From positions 1 through 64,000 of the forward strand of contig CALKAR010000252.1 of NCBI GenBank assembly GCA_937988745.1: a stretch of 64,000 nucleotides of DNA, in the 5' to 3' direction. The notes under the pieces are model-generated. The model worked only from the letters and a program-made list of their open reading frames with translations. It searched no databases and was not told the origin of the DNA. Source of the stretch: an uncultured Peptococcaceae bacterium (GTDB lineage: Bacteria; Bacillota; Limnochordia; Darwinibacteriales; Darwinibacteriaceae). The translations under genes and the position numbers were made by a program. Positions 33,925 to 42,391 of the stretch are shown in pieces. Within the stretch, counting starts at the first letter, position 1. Each line of letters opens with the position of its first letter.

Positions 33925-34686
33925 ATGCAGAAGTATACGTTTATACTTGCATTGCTGATTATACTGGGCTGCTTTGCAGTCCCGGTGTTGGCAAAAGATT
34001 TAAGCTTAATTGAAGAAGTGCTGCAGAAGGTTGACGAGCAGTCATACTTTCCAGATACAGATGTAACTGCCGTTATGAGCATGATTATTGAGGATCCTGA
34101 GGAAGGTCTGGAAAAAATCGTCGTTCGCTATTTTCGGCGGGACGACGGAGAACGTTTTCTGCTCCTAATTGAGGAACCTCAAACGCAGAAGGGCCAGGGT
34201 TATCTGCTTGAAGGAGATAACTTGTGGTTCTATGATCCGTCCAGCCGCAAGTTTATGCACACTTCGCTAAAGGAAAGCTTCCAAGGCACAGATGCCCGGA
34301 ATGCAGACTTTAGCCAGCTGACTTATTCTTCTTCCTATAAAGTGGTGGACTATGAGGAAGGAAAGCTAGGTAATTTCCCTGTTTATATTGTCGACCTTGA
34401 GGCGGTCGACGATCGGGTTCCATATCCCTATGCTAAGCTGTGGATCACTAAGGAAGGGAATTTAGTATTAAGGACTCAGGAGTTCAGCTTGAACAAACGT
34501 CTCATGCGTTCTGGACTGTTTCCCAGCTATGCAAGGGTAGGGAATGGGGTGCTTCCCACTCAGATGATCTTCATTGACGAATTGGTGGAAGGTAAGAAAA
34601 CCCAGATTACTCTGTCGGAAATATCCACTGCTAAGCTTCCGGACAACGTATTCACCAGGGCCTTTTTAGAACGGGCGAGCCGCTAG
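33925..34686 (+). CDS. LolA-like outer-membrane lipoprotein-sorting protein
   Basis: A 253-residue exported protein. Residues 1-23 are a signal sequence; a Cys at 16 (IILGC) makes a poor lipobox, and cleavage after VLA is also possible. The mature part has the pattern of the LolA-like sorting proteins found with MacB-type operons: TAVMSMIIED, VRYFRRDDGERFLLLIEEP, GQGYLLEGDNLWFYDPSSRKF, YKVVDYEEGKL and AKLWITKEGNLVLRTQEFSLNKRLMRS. Proteins of this fold carry a hydrophobic cargo across the periplasm in didermic bacteria. ATG 33925 has GGAGG 7 bases upstream. It is downstream of two permeases and upstream of the beta-rich protein. Confidence 0.85.
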   Translation: MQKYTFILALLIILGCFAVPVLAKDLSLIEEVLQKVDEQSYFPDTDVTAVMSMIIEDPEEGLEKIVVRYFRRDDGERFLLLIEEPQTQKGQGYLLEGDNLWFYDPSSRKFMHTSLKESFQGTDARNADFSQLTYSSSYKVVDYEEGKLGNFPVYIVDLEAVDDRVPYPYAKLWITKEGNLVLRTQEFSLNKRLMRSGLFPSYARVGNGVLPTQMIFIDELVEGKKTQITLSEISTAKLPDNVFTRAFLERASR

Positions 34687-34696
34687 GAGGTTAAGC

Positions 34697-35974
34697 ATGA
34701 AACGGATTTACCTATTATGTATATTGTTACTCGTGTTCAGTACCACGGCGGTGTCTGCGTTTGAACTTGACCTGGACGAGCTTTTTGGAGGAGATCTGCT
34801 GCAGGATCTAGAGGAGAGTACTGAAGAATTGTCTCCGGCAGAACTGGTGCTGGTGGGGAAAGGAATTGAGGTAGGCGGCTCGTACAGTTTGGGAACCGAA
34901 TTCAGCCGCATGAAGACTCCTGCTACTTTAAAAACGCCGTTCTTGCCTATCGAGGGCGAGATCACCGCTAATATCTTAGATGTTCGACTGACGGGTGATC
35001 TTTTTGGTGACCTTCGACCCGATCCTAAGTGGAGGGTCTTTTTGAAGACTAAGTACGCGGGTACGCTGAATCACAGTGCTGTAGACATGTCCTTTTCGAC
35101 ATCAGGTGCACCAGAGGTATCCGAGCGGAGCAGCTCTGATTCATTCGATTTATCACTGCATGAGTTTTTCTTAGATTACACGCTCTTGGATAGGGTTTAC
35201 CTGCGCTTGGGTAAGCAGGTGATTGGCTGGGGCTACTTGTTTGATCCCTTAGGGCAAGTGAAATCTGATGGATTGAATATGGACAGTCCTGACACCAGCT
35301 CATATTTCAGCCAAGACAGCAGCAGTTTGTGGCAGGGAAGGCCGGGCGTCTTGGCGTTACGGTTAAGCTACCCGATCCAGAGCAACAATCTGTATCTTCA
35401 TGTTGTCATGGACGAAAGGGATGAAGATTATCAGGTAGTGGTTGTGCCCAAAGTCGATTATGTCCTCGGAAAAACCGATTTCAGCGCTGCACTTGCGTAT
35501 AGAGGTGACCGTCCGCTGCAGCTCATGGGGTCTTTCTCTACATCGGTTGGAGAAGTCAGCATCGTTGGCGAGTCTGTGATCACTCTAGGCCATGAGGAGG
35601 GCATTTCTCCTTGGCAGAGTCAAATCGGTGCTGTGTACAGTCACAGCGATGCTGATGGCTTGTTCAATTTCACTTCCGCAGTCTTCCATCGTTACAACGA
35701 AGACCATTCGTTGGGCATTACTGTGGGGTGGAATGATATCCTGAAGTCCAAGTTCTCGGCGACAGGTACGTGGATAGGGACTCCATCGAAAGATTCTGGG
35801 ATGCTCGCTCTCAGTCTTCAGCTGCCTAGCTTGGAGTTTATCAAACCAGAGTTTGGCGTGAACTATATCTACGGCAAACAGGAACTGGACTATTCTGATA
35901 TCCCATTTCCCATCGAACTCGACGGAACTACACGGGTATACTTCGCTGTAACGTTGGGCAGCGGTTCATTCTAA
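34697..35974 (+). CDS. Secreted beta-strand-rich protein, candidate outer-membrane beta-barrel
   Basis: A 425-residue protein with a signal peptide (1-21, TAVSA) and an acidic N-terminal stretch. About 350 residues of alternating polar and hydrophobic beta strands follow, with aromatic girdle-like residues (FFLDYTLLDRVYLRLGKQVIGWGYLF, LYLHVVMDERDEDYQVVVVPKVDYVL in short strands). It ends in the strand YFAVTLGSGSF with a terminal Phe, as in BAM-dependent porin-like barrels. I do not recognise a precise family; the layout is DUF1302/porin-like. It is the last gene of the Lol-like operon. A barrel gene in a spore-forming Bacillota would imply an outer membrane. The barrel assignment is inferred from strand pattern only. 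Confidence 0.7.
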   Translation: MKRIYLLCILLLVFSTTAVSAFELDLDELFGGDLLQDLEESTEELSPAELVLVGKGIEVGGSYSLGTEFSRMKTPATLKTPFLPIEGEITANILDVRLTGDLFGDLRPDPKWRVFLKTKYAGTLNHSAVDMSFSTSGAPEVSERSSSDSFDLSLHEFFLDYTLLDRVYLRLGKQVIGWGYLFDPLGQVKSDGLNMDSPDTSSYFSQDSSSLWQGRPGVLALRLSYPIQSNNLYLHVVMDERDEDYQVVVVPKVDYVLGKTDFSAALAYRGDRPLQLMGSFSTSVGEVSIVGESVITLGHEEGISPWQSQIGAVYSHSDADGLFNFTSAVFHRYNEDHSLGITVGWNDILKSKFSATGTWIGTPSKDSGMLALSLQLPSLEFIKPEFGVNYIYGKQELDYSDIPFPIELDGTTRVYFAVTLGSGSF

Positions 35975-35982
35975 AGAGCAAA

Positions 35983-36019
35983 AACGCCTGCAGATATGGT
36001 TAGAACGTCTGCAGGCGTT
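35983..36019. terminator. Bidirectional terminator between convergent operons
   Basis: A 12-bp perfect stem (35983-35994 with 36008-36019) with a 13-base loop. On the minus strand it continues into a T tract (A5 at 35980-35984). On the plus strand the tail is AT-rich but poor in T. It separates the Lol-like cluster from cheX. Confidence 0.75.
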
Positions 36020-36025
36020 GATTAT

Positions 36026-36490
36026 TTATGATTGTTCGGTCAGCGATATGCTGATGTCAAAATTACCGATCATTGTCCCCAGTGAGAGCACAATTGCTTG
36101 GGGAGTAGCCATAGACAGTGAACGACCACTGCCGACAAGGATTTGGGGAGGCACAATATTACATCTGTAGTTCTGCTGTGAGAGGCGGGTCAGCGCATTG
36201 CCGCTGATAATATTCGCCAGTTCACCCATGGCAGAAGTTACAAAAGCATCGAGCTCTTCCATCTCCATACCAGACATTATCTTGACCATTTCTAAGGCCA
36301 TCTCTTTAGGGAAACTGTAGAGGAGCGATCCTGTTAGGTCGCCGGTCACTCCGATTACCACGTTTGCTTCACGAAAAGGAACTAGTTCTTCTGTTACCTG
36401 CAAGCCTGACCGGCTCGTTTCGAGATCCAGCATGATTCGAAACACATCTTGTGTTGCCAGATAAAAGGCATTTATGTATTCAGCTCTCAT
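36026..36490 (-). CDS. cheX: Chemotaxis phosphatase CheX
   Basis: A 154-residue CheX-family protein, which dephosphorylates CheY-P. The conserved helix SAMGELANIISGNA carries the catalytic Glu and Asn (ExxN). The N-terminal MRAEYINAFYLATQDVFRIML and the IGVTGDLTGSLLYSFP strands fit the family. ATG 36490 has AAGGAGG 5 bases upstream; the frame extending to 36523 lies in the upstream gene. It overlaps the bacteriohemerythrin gene by 11 bases, suggesting the two act together. Confidence 0.93.
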   Translation of the reverse strand: MRAEYINAFYLATQDVFRIMLDLETSRSGLQVTEELVPFREANVVIGVTGDLTGSLLYSFPKEMALEMVKIMSGMEMEELDAFVTSAMGELANIISGNALTRLSQQNYRCNIVPPQILVGSGRSLSMATPQAIVLSLGTMIGNFDISISLTEQS

Positions 36491-36905
36491 GGCCGCCTCC
36501 TTGACTGCGCAGAAACTCCCCAATTTTTTGGTCTTCGCCGGCCACGTGCATGATCAGCCAGGTCATCAAGCGGCCGCCTAGTTCCTGCATCAGTTCTTGC
36601 GTGTATCCTTCCTGCGCTACACGATTCGCATAGCTTTGGATTACTCCACGAAACTGGGAGTGGATAGCTCGATGTCTTTCCAACTCAGGATACCCAATTT
36701 CTTCCTGGAAGCGTTCCTCATCGTTAAAGTGAATAACGACGTATTCCTGCATAAAGCCTAGAGTCTCTTTGACCTCCTCCACCTTTTCATCCCAAGGCTT
36801 GGGAGACTGCACTACACTGATGAAGTTAGAAACCCTTTTAAATAATTCTTGATGTTGGGTGTCGATGAGGACCGCGCCCACCCGGTATTTTTCTTTCCAC
36901 ATCAT
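36480..36905 (-). CDS. Bacteriohemerythrin
   Basis: A 141-residue hemerythrin-like protein with a non-heme diiron O2-binding site. The ligand set is present: HQELF, HFNDEERF, HRAIHSQF and WLIMHVAGEDQKIG. Such proteins sense, store or scavenge oxygen in microaerobic or anaerobic bacteria. ATG 36905 has GGAGG 8 bases upstream. Coupling to cheX suggests a link between oxygen and motility control; this is inference from overlap. Confidence 0.95.
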   Translation of the reverse strand: MMWKEKYRVGAVLIDTQHQELFKRVSNFISVVQSPKPWDEKVEEVKETLGFMQEYVVIHFNDEERFQEEIGYPELERHRAIHSQFRGVIQSYANRVAQEGYTQELMQELGGRLMTWLIMHVAGEDQKIGEFLRSQGGGHES

Positions 36906-37016
36906 GGTAATCGCCTCCTACATAGGAGTCACATTTCTCGCTTTCGAAGGGCTTTTCCTGCTGATAAAACCAATTTGATATGTGATATAATGAACAAAAA
37001 ACAGGGAGTTGATGTT

Positions 37017-37619
37017 GTGTTCAGTAAGCTGATCGTCTTTGGGGCAGTTCTTACATTAGTGCATGGCATGGGTCTCGGTCAGGTTTGGGCTGCTGAGAAT
37101 CCTAATCCGATCGTCAACATCGATATGGGTGACCTGGGGGCAATTGAGATCGAGCTCTACCCCGATGTGGCACCAAATACCGTTCGCAACTTCATTTATC
37201 TTGTAAAGCAGGGCTTTTACGATGGACTGACCTTTCATCGGGTTATTCCTGGTTTCATGATCCAAGGAGGAGATCCAAAAGGAACTGGAACAGGTGGGCC
37301 GGGCTACAGCATCAAGGGGGAATTCTCGCGCAATGGTTTCTTGAATGACCTCAAACATGAGCGGGGCGTGATCTCCATGGCAAGGACTAACGACCCTAAT
37401 TCGGCCGGTTCTCAGTTTTTCATTATGGTAGATAGTGCTCCACATCTGGATGGCTCCTATGCTGCTTTTGGAAAGGTGATCAGCGGCATGGATGTGGTGG
37501 ACAAGATCGTTGCTGCTCCTCGAGGGTTTAGTGACCGACCGCTGCAGCCGCAGAAGATGGTAAAAGTGACAGTGGAGACCTTTGGAGTCGAATACCCAGA
37601 ACCTGAGATGATTAACTAA
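37017..37619 (+). CDS. Exported cyclophilin-type peptidyl-prolyl isomerase
   Basis: A 200-residue cyclophilin with a signal peptide (1-26, GQVWA). The catalytic and binding residues are present: FHRVIPGFMIQGGDP with the active-site Arg and Gln, SMARTNDPNSAGSQFFIM, and LDGSYAAFGKV. It would assist folding of exported proteins. GTG 37017 was chosen because GGGAG lies 8 bases upstream and a signal sequence follows; the longer open frame to 36849 is antisense to the hemerythrin gene. In monoderm Bacillota such enzymes are often cytoplasmic or lipoprotein-type; this one is soluble and exported. Confidence 0.93.
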   Translation: MFSKLIVFGAVLTLVHGMGLGQVWAAENPNPIVNIDMGDLGAIEIELYPDVAPNTVRNFIYLVKQGFYDGLTFHRVIPGFMIQGGDPKGTGTGGPGYSIKGEFSRNGFLNDLKHERGVISMARTNDPNSAGSQFFIMVDSAPHLDGSYAAFGKVISGMDVVDKIVAAPRGFSDRPLQPQKMVKVTVETFGVEYPEPEMIN

Positions 37620-37624
37620 AGGAG

Positions 37625-37665
37625 AAGCGGTTGTCTTCGCTGAGAAAGACAACCGCTTGTTTTTT
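37625..37665 (+). terminator. Intrinsic terminator after the cyclophilin gene
   Basis: A 13-bp perfect stem (37625-37637 with 37646-37658), 8-base loop, then GT6. The chemoreceptor gene on the other strand ends just beyond it. Confidence 0.9.
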
Positions 37666-39583
37666 ACACATTGAATTTTGAAATTAGCTGAGCCATTTGC
37701 TCCGACATTTGCGTGACAGCGTTTGCACTTTCGGCTAGGCTGTGCATGCTTTGTGCCTGCTGTTCAGCCGTTGCCAAGAGCTCGTGCATCCCCCGTTCTA
37801 AGGTTTGTGTTGCTTCAGCAACATTGAGGATTAGCGCTGTTGTCACATCAATTTGGGCAGCGATTTCCTCAAATTGCTTATCTAGCGCGGAGAAAGCGGC
37901 TGTTGTATCGGAGATTTCTTCGTTACTCCTTGCGGCAGCGGCAGCTGCCTGTTCAGTGCCGTGGGTGAGCTCTTGAATGTTTTCTTGAATGCTGCCGGCG
38001 GAGTGCTGTGTCTGCTCGGCGAGCTGGCGAACTTCCTCGGCGACTACCGCAAAGCTGCGTCCGTTTTCACCTGCCCGTGCTGCTTCAATTGCAGCGTTGA
38101 GGGCGAGAAGGTTGGTTTGTTCCGCTACATCCGCAATGATCTCTACAACTTCTTTAATCTGACGAGCTCTATTCTCCAAGAGGGTCATGACTCGGCTCAT
38201 CTCTTCAGCGGCCTCGACTGCTTCGGTCATCTCATTCTTTGTTTTTTCGAGCTCGGTTTTGCCATCGTGAGCTAAGCCGCGGACTTGGTCGCTGTTGGTC
38301 GCCATTTCTTGCGTTATCGAGCTGATCTGCTTTGTGCTCTCGGTTAGAATGGATAGAGCCTGTACGGTTTGGGTAATGGCCGCCGAGTTTTCCTGGCTTG
38401 TGGCAGACAGCTGTTGGCTCGCAGTGCTTGATGATGCCACTACCTCTTCGATGGCAGCGATCATCTGTCTGAGACTCTGCCGCATCGAATCGAACGCATC
38501 GGCTAACTGTCCTAGCTCATCACTGCGGTTCTGCTTGGTTTCTACCGTAAGGTCACCAGAAGCAATGAGATTAGCAGCTTGTGCGAGCTGAATTATTGGT
38601 CTAGTTACCCCTCTGGCGCCAAAGTAGCTCAAAATGCCCACAATGACGGTAATACCTAACAGAATGAGCACTGCCTGTATCCATACAGCTCGGACCGATG
38701 CAAATGCAGCTGCTGAGTCGGTCTCTACAACTAAACCTAAGAGAGAGCTTCCAAAGGGTATTATCCTGATGCTTCCTAATACTCTCCGACCTTCGAAGTT
38801 GGTGTACTCTTCGGACAGTACATTATCGCTTAGCTTGGCTGCTGTGACCAACTCTAGAACGGAGCCAGATATGGTTGAATTAATTTCTCGAGGTCCTGAA
38901 GAGCTCTCAATATGGCTGTAAAGCCGTCCTGTTTCATCCACTAAGTAAGCAGTGCGATCCACTTGTGCACTTTCACAGTCGAGCATGGCGTTAATCCGTT
39001 CTTGGCTGACTCCTAGGCCCAGAATACCGCTGACAATGGACTCATCAGCCATACTCGGGATGGGGTAGAGCACATAGGAAAAGTGCTGGTCATGCTCGGG
39101 TGAATAGATCCATGGGGACCAACTGACTTCTCCAGAAGCAAAAGCATCAGTGATGAAATCATACACTCCCTCTGCCAGAGTCCCTTGTTCGCTGTAGATG
39201 ACTTCACCCTTGACTGCGACGATAATATCGTCGATTTCAAAGTCACTTTCGGTCTTCAAGCGGTCAAGGGCTTGCACGAGAGAAGTATGGGTATTGCGCC
39301 AGGTCATCGAATCGGGGTCTGCTGATTCTAAAATCGGGACTGTCCAGAACATACCTCGGCGTTCATCCGTCGCGAACTGTCTTGCCGTGCCGACAGCCTG
39401 TTCTTGAAATGCGAGGAGGTTAGCGCTGATGGTTGTCACTGTTTCCTCACTGCCGCGAATAACTTCACTTCGTTTATGGTTCAGCAGCTGATGCATAAAC
39501 AAAACACTCAGAATACTAGCTGGTACGATCCCTACGATAATAAACAAAACTACTAGTTTAGTCTGCAGAGAGCGTTCTCGCAA
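37664..39583 (-). CDS. Methyl-accepting chemotaxis protein with Cache-type sensor
   Basis: A 639-residue chemoreceptor. A membrane helix (about 8-30), a periplasmic dCache-like sensor (about 35-290), a second helix (about 300-320) and a HAMP domain (RPIIQLAQAANLIASGDLTVET) are followed by a cytoplasmic signalling domain. Its hairpin tip is IIADVAEQTNLLALNAAIEAARAGENGRSFAVVAEEVRQLAEQT (split here for reading: EQTNLLALNAAIEAARAGE). The TTG at 39583 has GGAGGG 6 bases upstream. It begins about 28 bases after the OppF-like ATPase gene on the same strand, so it likely belongs to the importer operon and may sense the same solute. Confidence 0.93.
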   Translation of the reverse strand: MRERSLQTKLVVLFIIVGIVPASILSVLFMHQLLNHKRSEVIRGSEETVTTISANLLAFQEQAVGTARQFATDERRGMFWTVPILESADPDSMTWRNTHTSLVQALDRLKTESDFEIDDIIVAVKGEVIYSEQGTLAEGVYDFITDAFASGEVSWSPWIYSPEHDQHFSYVLYPIPSMADESIVSGILGLGVSQERINAMLDCESAQVDRTAYLVDETGRLYSHIESSSGPREINSTISGSVLELVTAAKLSDNVLSEEYTNFEGRRVLGSIRIIPFGSSLLGLVVETDSAAAFASVRAVWIQAVLILLGITVIVGILSYFGARGVTRPIIQLAQAANLIASGDLTVETKQNRSDELGQLADAFDSMRQSLRQMIAAIEEVVASSSTASQQLSATSQENSAAITQTVQALSILTESTKQISSITQEMATNSDQVRGLAHDGKTELEKTKNEMTEAVEAAEEMSRVMTLLENRARQIKEVVEIIADVAEQTNLLALNAAIEAARAGENGRSFAVVAEEVRQLAEQTQHSAGSIQENIQELTHGTEQAAAAAARSNEEISDTTAAFSALDKQFEEIAAQIDVTTALILNVAEATQTLERGMHELLATAEQQAQSMHSLAESANAVTQMSEQMAQLISKFNV

Positions 39584-39611
39584 TGACTTCCCTCCGTTCT
39601 CAACACAGTGT

Positions 39612-40538
39612 CTATTCAAGACTCATCAGTACACTGTGGTTGGGACTGATTTGGGCTAGGCCACGACCGCGGTTTTGGGCATAAAACTCAGCAATTTCTT
39701 CGTCAACTTGCTCTGGTACAAACTTTTCGCTGCGGTCCCAGCGTTCGCCGATATCGGGAACGGACCGGAAGAGCATGCGGGTATAAGGATGAACAGGATT
39801 ATGATAGACTTCTCTGGTTACGCCTTGTTCTACAAGCTTCCCGCGGTGCATGATCAGGGTATAATCGCTGATGTAGTATCCAAGAGCTAGGTCGTGAGTG
39901 ATAAACAGAACTGACATGCCATTTTTCTTACAGATATCCACCAGCAGGTTGAGGACTCCCATTCGCGTAGATGCGTCGAGCATACTGATCAGCTCGTCAG
40001 CAACCAGTACTTCAACATCCAACAGGAGTGCTCGGGCAATCAGCAAGCGCTGTAGTTGACCACCACTCAGCTGATGGGGGAATTGCTGGAGAACTCGATC
40101 GGGATTCAGATTTACTGCCTGCAGAACTTCGCGAGTTCTAGCTTCGCGATCCTTTACTTCAGGCAAGAATACGTCGTAAACCATGTCAAAGGCCCTATCG
40201 ACTCGGAAAAGCGGATTAAAAGACGAGAAAGGATCTTGGAAGACTCCCTGCACCCGGCGATAGTATTCTTTTCGTGCCGCCTTGCCGCGGATGGTAGTAA
40301 CATCCTGCCCCTTATAGTACAGCTTGCCCGATGTGGGGCGGAGAAGCTTGAGAATCATGCGTCCGATGGTGGTCTTACCACTTCCGCTTTCTCCAATTAG
40401 TGACAAAATAGTACCGGGATACATCTTAAATGACACGTTATCGACAGCTGTTGTCTGCTCCCGAAAGAAGACTCCGCTGCTGAACACTTTTGTCAAATTT
40501 TCTGCGGAGATGACGGGTTGAACTCTTGTATCAGCCAA
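39612..40538 (-). CDS. Oligopeptide/oligosaccharide ABC transporter ATPase, OppF-like
   Basis: A 308-residue ATPase: Walker A GESGSGKTT, Q-loop VFQDPFSSFNP, signature LSGGQLQRLLIARALL, Walker B VLVADELISMLDAS, H-loop ITHDLALGY, and the Opp/Dpp-family end NPVHPYTRMLFRSVPDIGERW. Walker B has Leu-Ile-Ser in place of the usual Pro-Thr-Ser. The TTG at 40538 is preferred (GGAAG 8 bases upstream, 8-base overlap with the preceding gene); GTG 40547 is also possible. It acts as the second ATPase of the importer at 39.6-45.2 kb. Confidence 0.92.
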   Translation of the reverse strand: MADTRVQPVISAENLTKVFSSGVFFREQTTAVDNVSFKMYPGTILSLIGESGSGKTTIGRMILKLLRPTSGKLYYKGQDVTTIRGKAARKEYYRRVQGVFQDPFSSFNPLFRVDRAFDMVYDVFLPEVKDREARTREVLQAVNLNPDRVLQQFPHQLSGGQLQRLLIARALLLDVEVLVADELISMLDASTRMGVLNLLVDICKKNGMSVLFITHDLALGYYISDYTLIMHRGKLVEQGVTREVYHNPVHPYTRMLFRSVPDIGERWDRSEKFVPEQVDEEIAEFYAQNRGRGLAQISPNHSVLMSLE

Positions 40539-41520
40539 CGCTTTCACTTCCAATCTCGGTATAATGCCAGCAGGCAATGCTGTGCTCAGGATTGATGTTT
40601 TCTGTGACGGGGGTCTGCTCACACTTGTCTGTCCTAAACGGGCATCTGAACCGGAAGCGGCAGCCAGGCCCAATATTGAGCAGTTCAGGCGGAGTGCCTT
40701 TAATGCCCTCTAGCTTCTGCTCACTGATCTGGACTCCTACTCTCGGCAGAGAATCGATCAGTGCTTTGGTGTATGGATGCCGTGGTCTGTGGACGATTTC
40801 ATCAATTGGACCCATTTCGACAATGTGGCCGCCATACATGATCATAAGTCTGTCAGCAATTTGATATAGAATTGCAAGGTCATGAGTAATGAACATGGCA
40901 GAACCAATGATTCCTTGGTCTCTCAGTTCTACCAAGAGGCTCGCTGCAAACCTTTGTGAACTTACGTCGAGCGCGGATGTAATTTCGTCGGCAATCACAA
41001 GTTCAGGGTTAAGGATCGTGGAAATCACCATGATAACCCGCTGTTTCATGCCGCCAGACAATTCGATAGGGTACTTGTCGAGTACTGCAGGATCAAGGTT
41101 TACAAAGCGCAGCCGTTCTTCGACCCTTTCGAAGAACTTCTTATCTGCGGGGATTCCGTGTTCCCGCACGATATCAGACACGAAGGTGCGGATTTTCTTA
41201 GTAGGGCTCAAAGCATCGAGAGCATACTGAGGGATAATTGATATATCCCGCAGACGTCTCTTTCGGAAGGCTTCCTTGCTCATGGCCATAATGTCTTGAC
41301 CCAGAAAGATAGCCTTGCCATCTATGTGCTGCAGCGGGGGCTTGCGCAGCATGAGTGTATGCGCAAGGGTGCTTTTTCCGCAGCCCGACTCACCGGCTAT
41401 ACCTAAGATTTCGCCTCGGCGTACCTGAAAAGAAACGCCATCAAGGGCCTTTACATCACCTTTGAGAATGCGGTAGTAGGCCCGCAGTTCTTGAACATCT
41501 AGAATTACTTCTGCTGCCAT
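40531..41520 (-). CDS. Oligopeptide/oligosaccharide ABC transporter ATPase, OppD-like
   Basis: A 329-residue ATPase: Walker A GESGCGKST, Q-loop IPQYALDALSPTKK, signature LSGGMKQRVIM, Walker B LVIADEITSALDVS, H-loop ITHDLAILYQ. The C-terminal Opp-type extension includes GCRFRFRCPFRTDKCEQTP, a Cys-rich iron-sulphur-like motif common in DppD/OppD. It is the first ATPase of the importer and overlaps the OppF-like gene. Confidence 0.94.
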   Translation of the reverse strand: MAAEVILDVQELRAYYRILKGDVKALDGVSFQVRRGEILGIAGESGCGKSTLAHTLMLRKPPLQHIDGKAIFLGQDIMAMSKEAFRKRRLRDISIIPQYALDALSPTKKIRTFVSDIVREHGIPADKKFFERVEERLRFVNLDPAVLDKYPIELSGGMKQRVIMVISTILNPELVIADEITSALDVSSQRFAASLLVELRDQGIIGSAMFITHDLAILYQIADRLMIMYGGHIVEMGPIDEIVHRPRHPYTKALIDSLPRVGVQISEQKLEGIKGTPPELLNIGPGCRFRFRCPFRTDKCEQTPVTENINPEHSIACWHYTEIGSESVG

Positions 41521-41522
41521 TC

Positions 41523-42389
41523 TTACATCTCCCTCAAACGCGGATTGAACACTTCATCAAGGCCCGTATTAATAAAGTACAGCGAGACGATGAGCATCGT
41601 CAGAATTAGGCCTGGAATAATAGTCCACCACCACATACCTAGATGCAGGGCATTCCAGTTGACTGCGTTCTGCAGGACGAGCCCTAAGGAGATTCCTCGA
41701 GTTGGGCCTAAACCTAAGAACTCTAATCCTACAGACGACAAAATGGTGCCATTAAACTGCAGAATGTACACCATAAAGACATAGGAAAACATGTTAGCCG
41801 CAATATCCTCCCGCAATATGCGGAATGTGGGTGCAGCCGAGATGCGCGACAGATTGACAAACTCCTGGCTCTTTAACGAAAGAGTCTGCGAGCGCACAGC
41901 CCGAGCTGTCCAAGGCCATGCAGTAGCTGCCACAATCAACGATTGGGTTACAATGCCACGATATGGCAGATAGGCTGATAAAATAATCAGGAGTGCCAGC
42001 GAAGGAATAACCATGAAGATGTTTGTCAGAGCCATCAAACCCTCGTCTGCTGCTTGACCGCTGAAGTAGCCAGAAACGAATCCCACTACCAGACCGATGG
42101 CTGAAGCGATCGTTCCTGCTATAAACCCAACGAGCAGAGTGGAACGCAGACCATAAACTACTTGCGTAAAGACGTCACGGCCCATGATGGTTGTACCAAA
42201 CCAGTGCTGCTTGGAGGGCGGTTGATAGCCCATCCCGGCGAATTCCTCATAGTCATAGGGAGTTATCATGGGGCCAACAATGGAGAGAACTACAATGGAT
42301 AAGAAGATTATCACACCCAAGATAACCTTCTTGTTTGATACAGCGAAGTAGAGGTTTTCGTGCTTTTTCCAGAAGTCTTTCATTGCCAT
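41523..42389 (-). CDS. ABC transporter permease, OppC/DppC-like
   Basis: A 288-residue inner-membrane permease with six helices. The N-terminal helix is followed by the HWFGTTIMGRDVFTQVVYGLRSTLLVG segment of the DppC family, and an EAA-type loop (RSQTLSLKSQEFVNLSRISAAPTFRILREDI in the cytoplasm) contacts the ATPases. It ends NTGLDEVFNPRLREM, typical of this family. Two bases separate it from each neighbour in the operon. Confidence 0.94.
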   Translation of the reverse strand: MAMKDFWKKHENLYFAVSNKKVILGVIIFLSIVVLSIVGPMITPYDYEEFAGMGYQPPSKQHWFGTTIMGRDVFTQVVYGLRSTLLVGFIAGTIASAIGLVVGFVSGYFSGQAADEGLMALTNIFMVIPSLALLIILSAYLPYRGIVTQSLIVAATAWPWTARAVRSQTLSLKSQEFVNLSRISAAPTFRILREDIAANMFSYVFMVYILQFNGTILSSVGLEFLGLGPTRGISLGLVLQNAVNWNALHLGMWWWTIIPGLILTMLIVSLYFINTGLDEVFNPRLREM

Positions 42390-42391
42390 AA

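Noticed and set aside
36849..37016. N-terminal extension of the cyclophilin gene
   Set aside because: Antisense to hemerythrin; ribosome binding site and signal peptide support GTG 37017.
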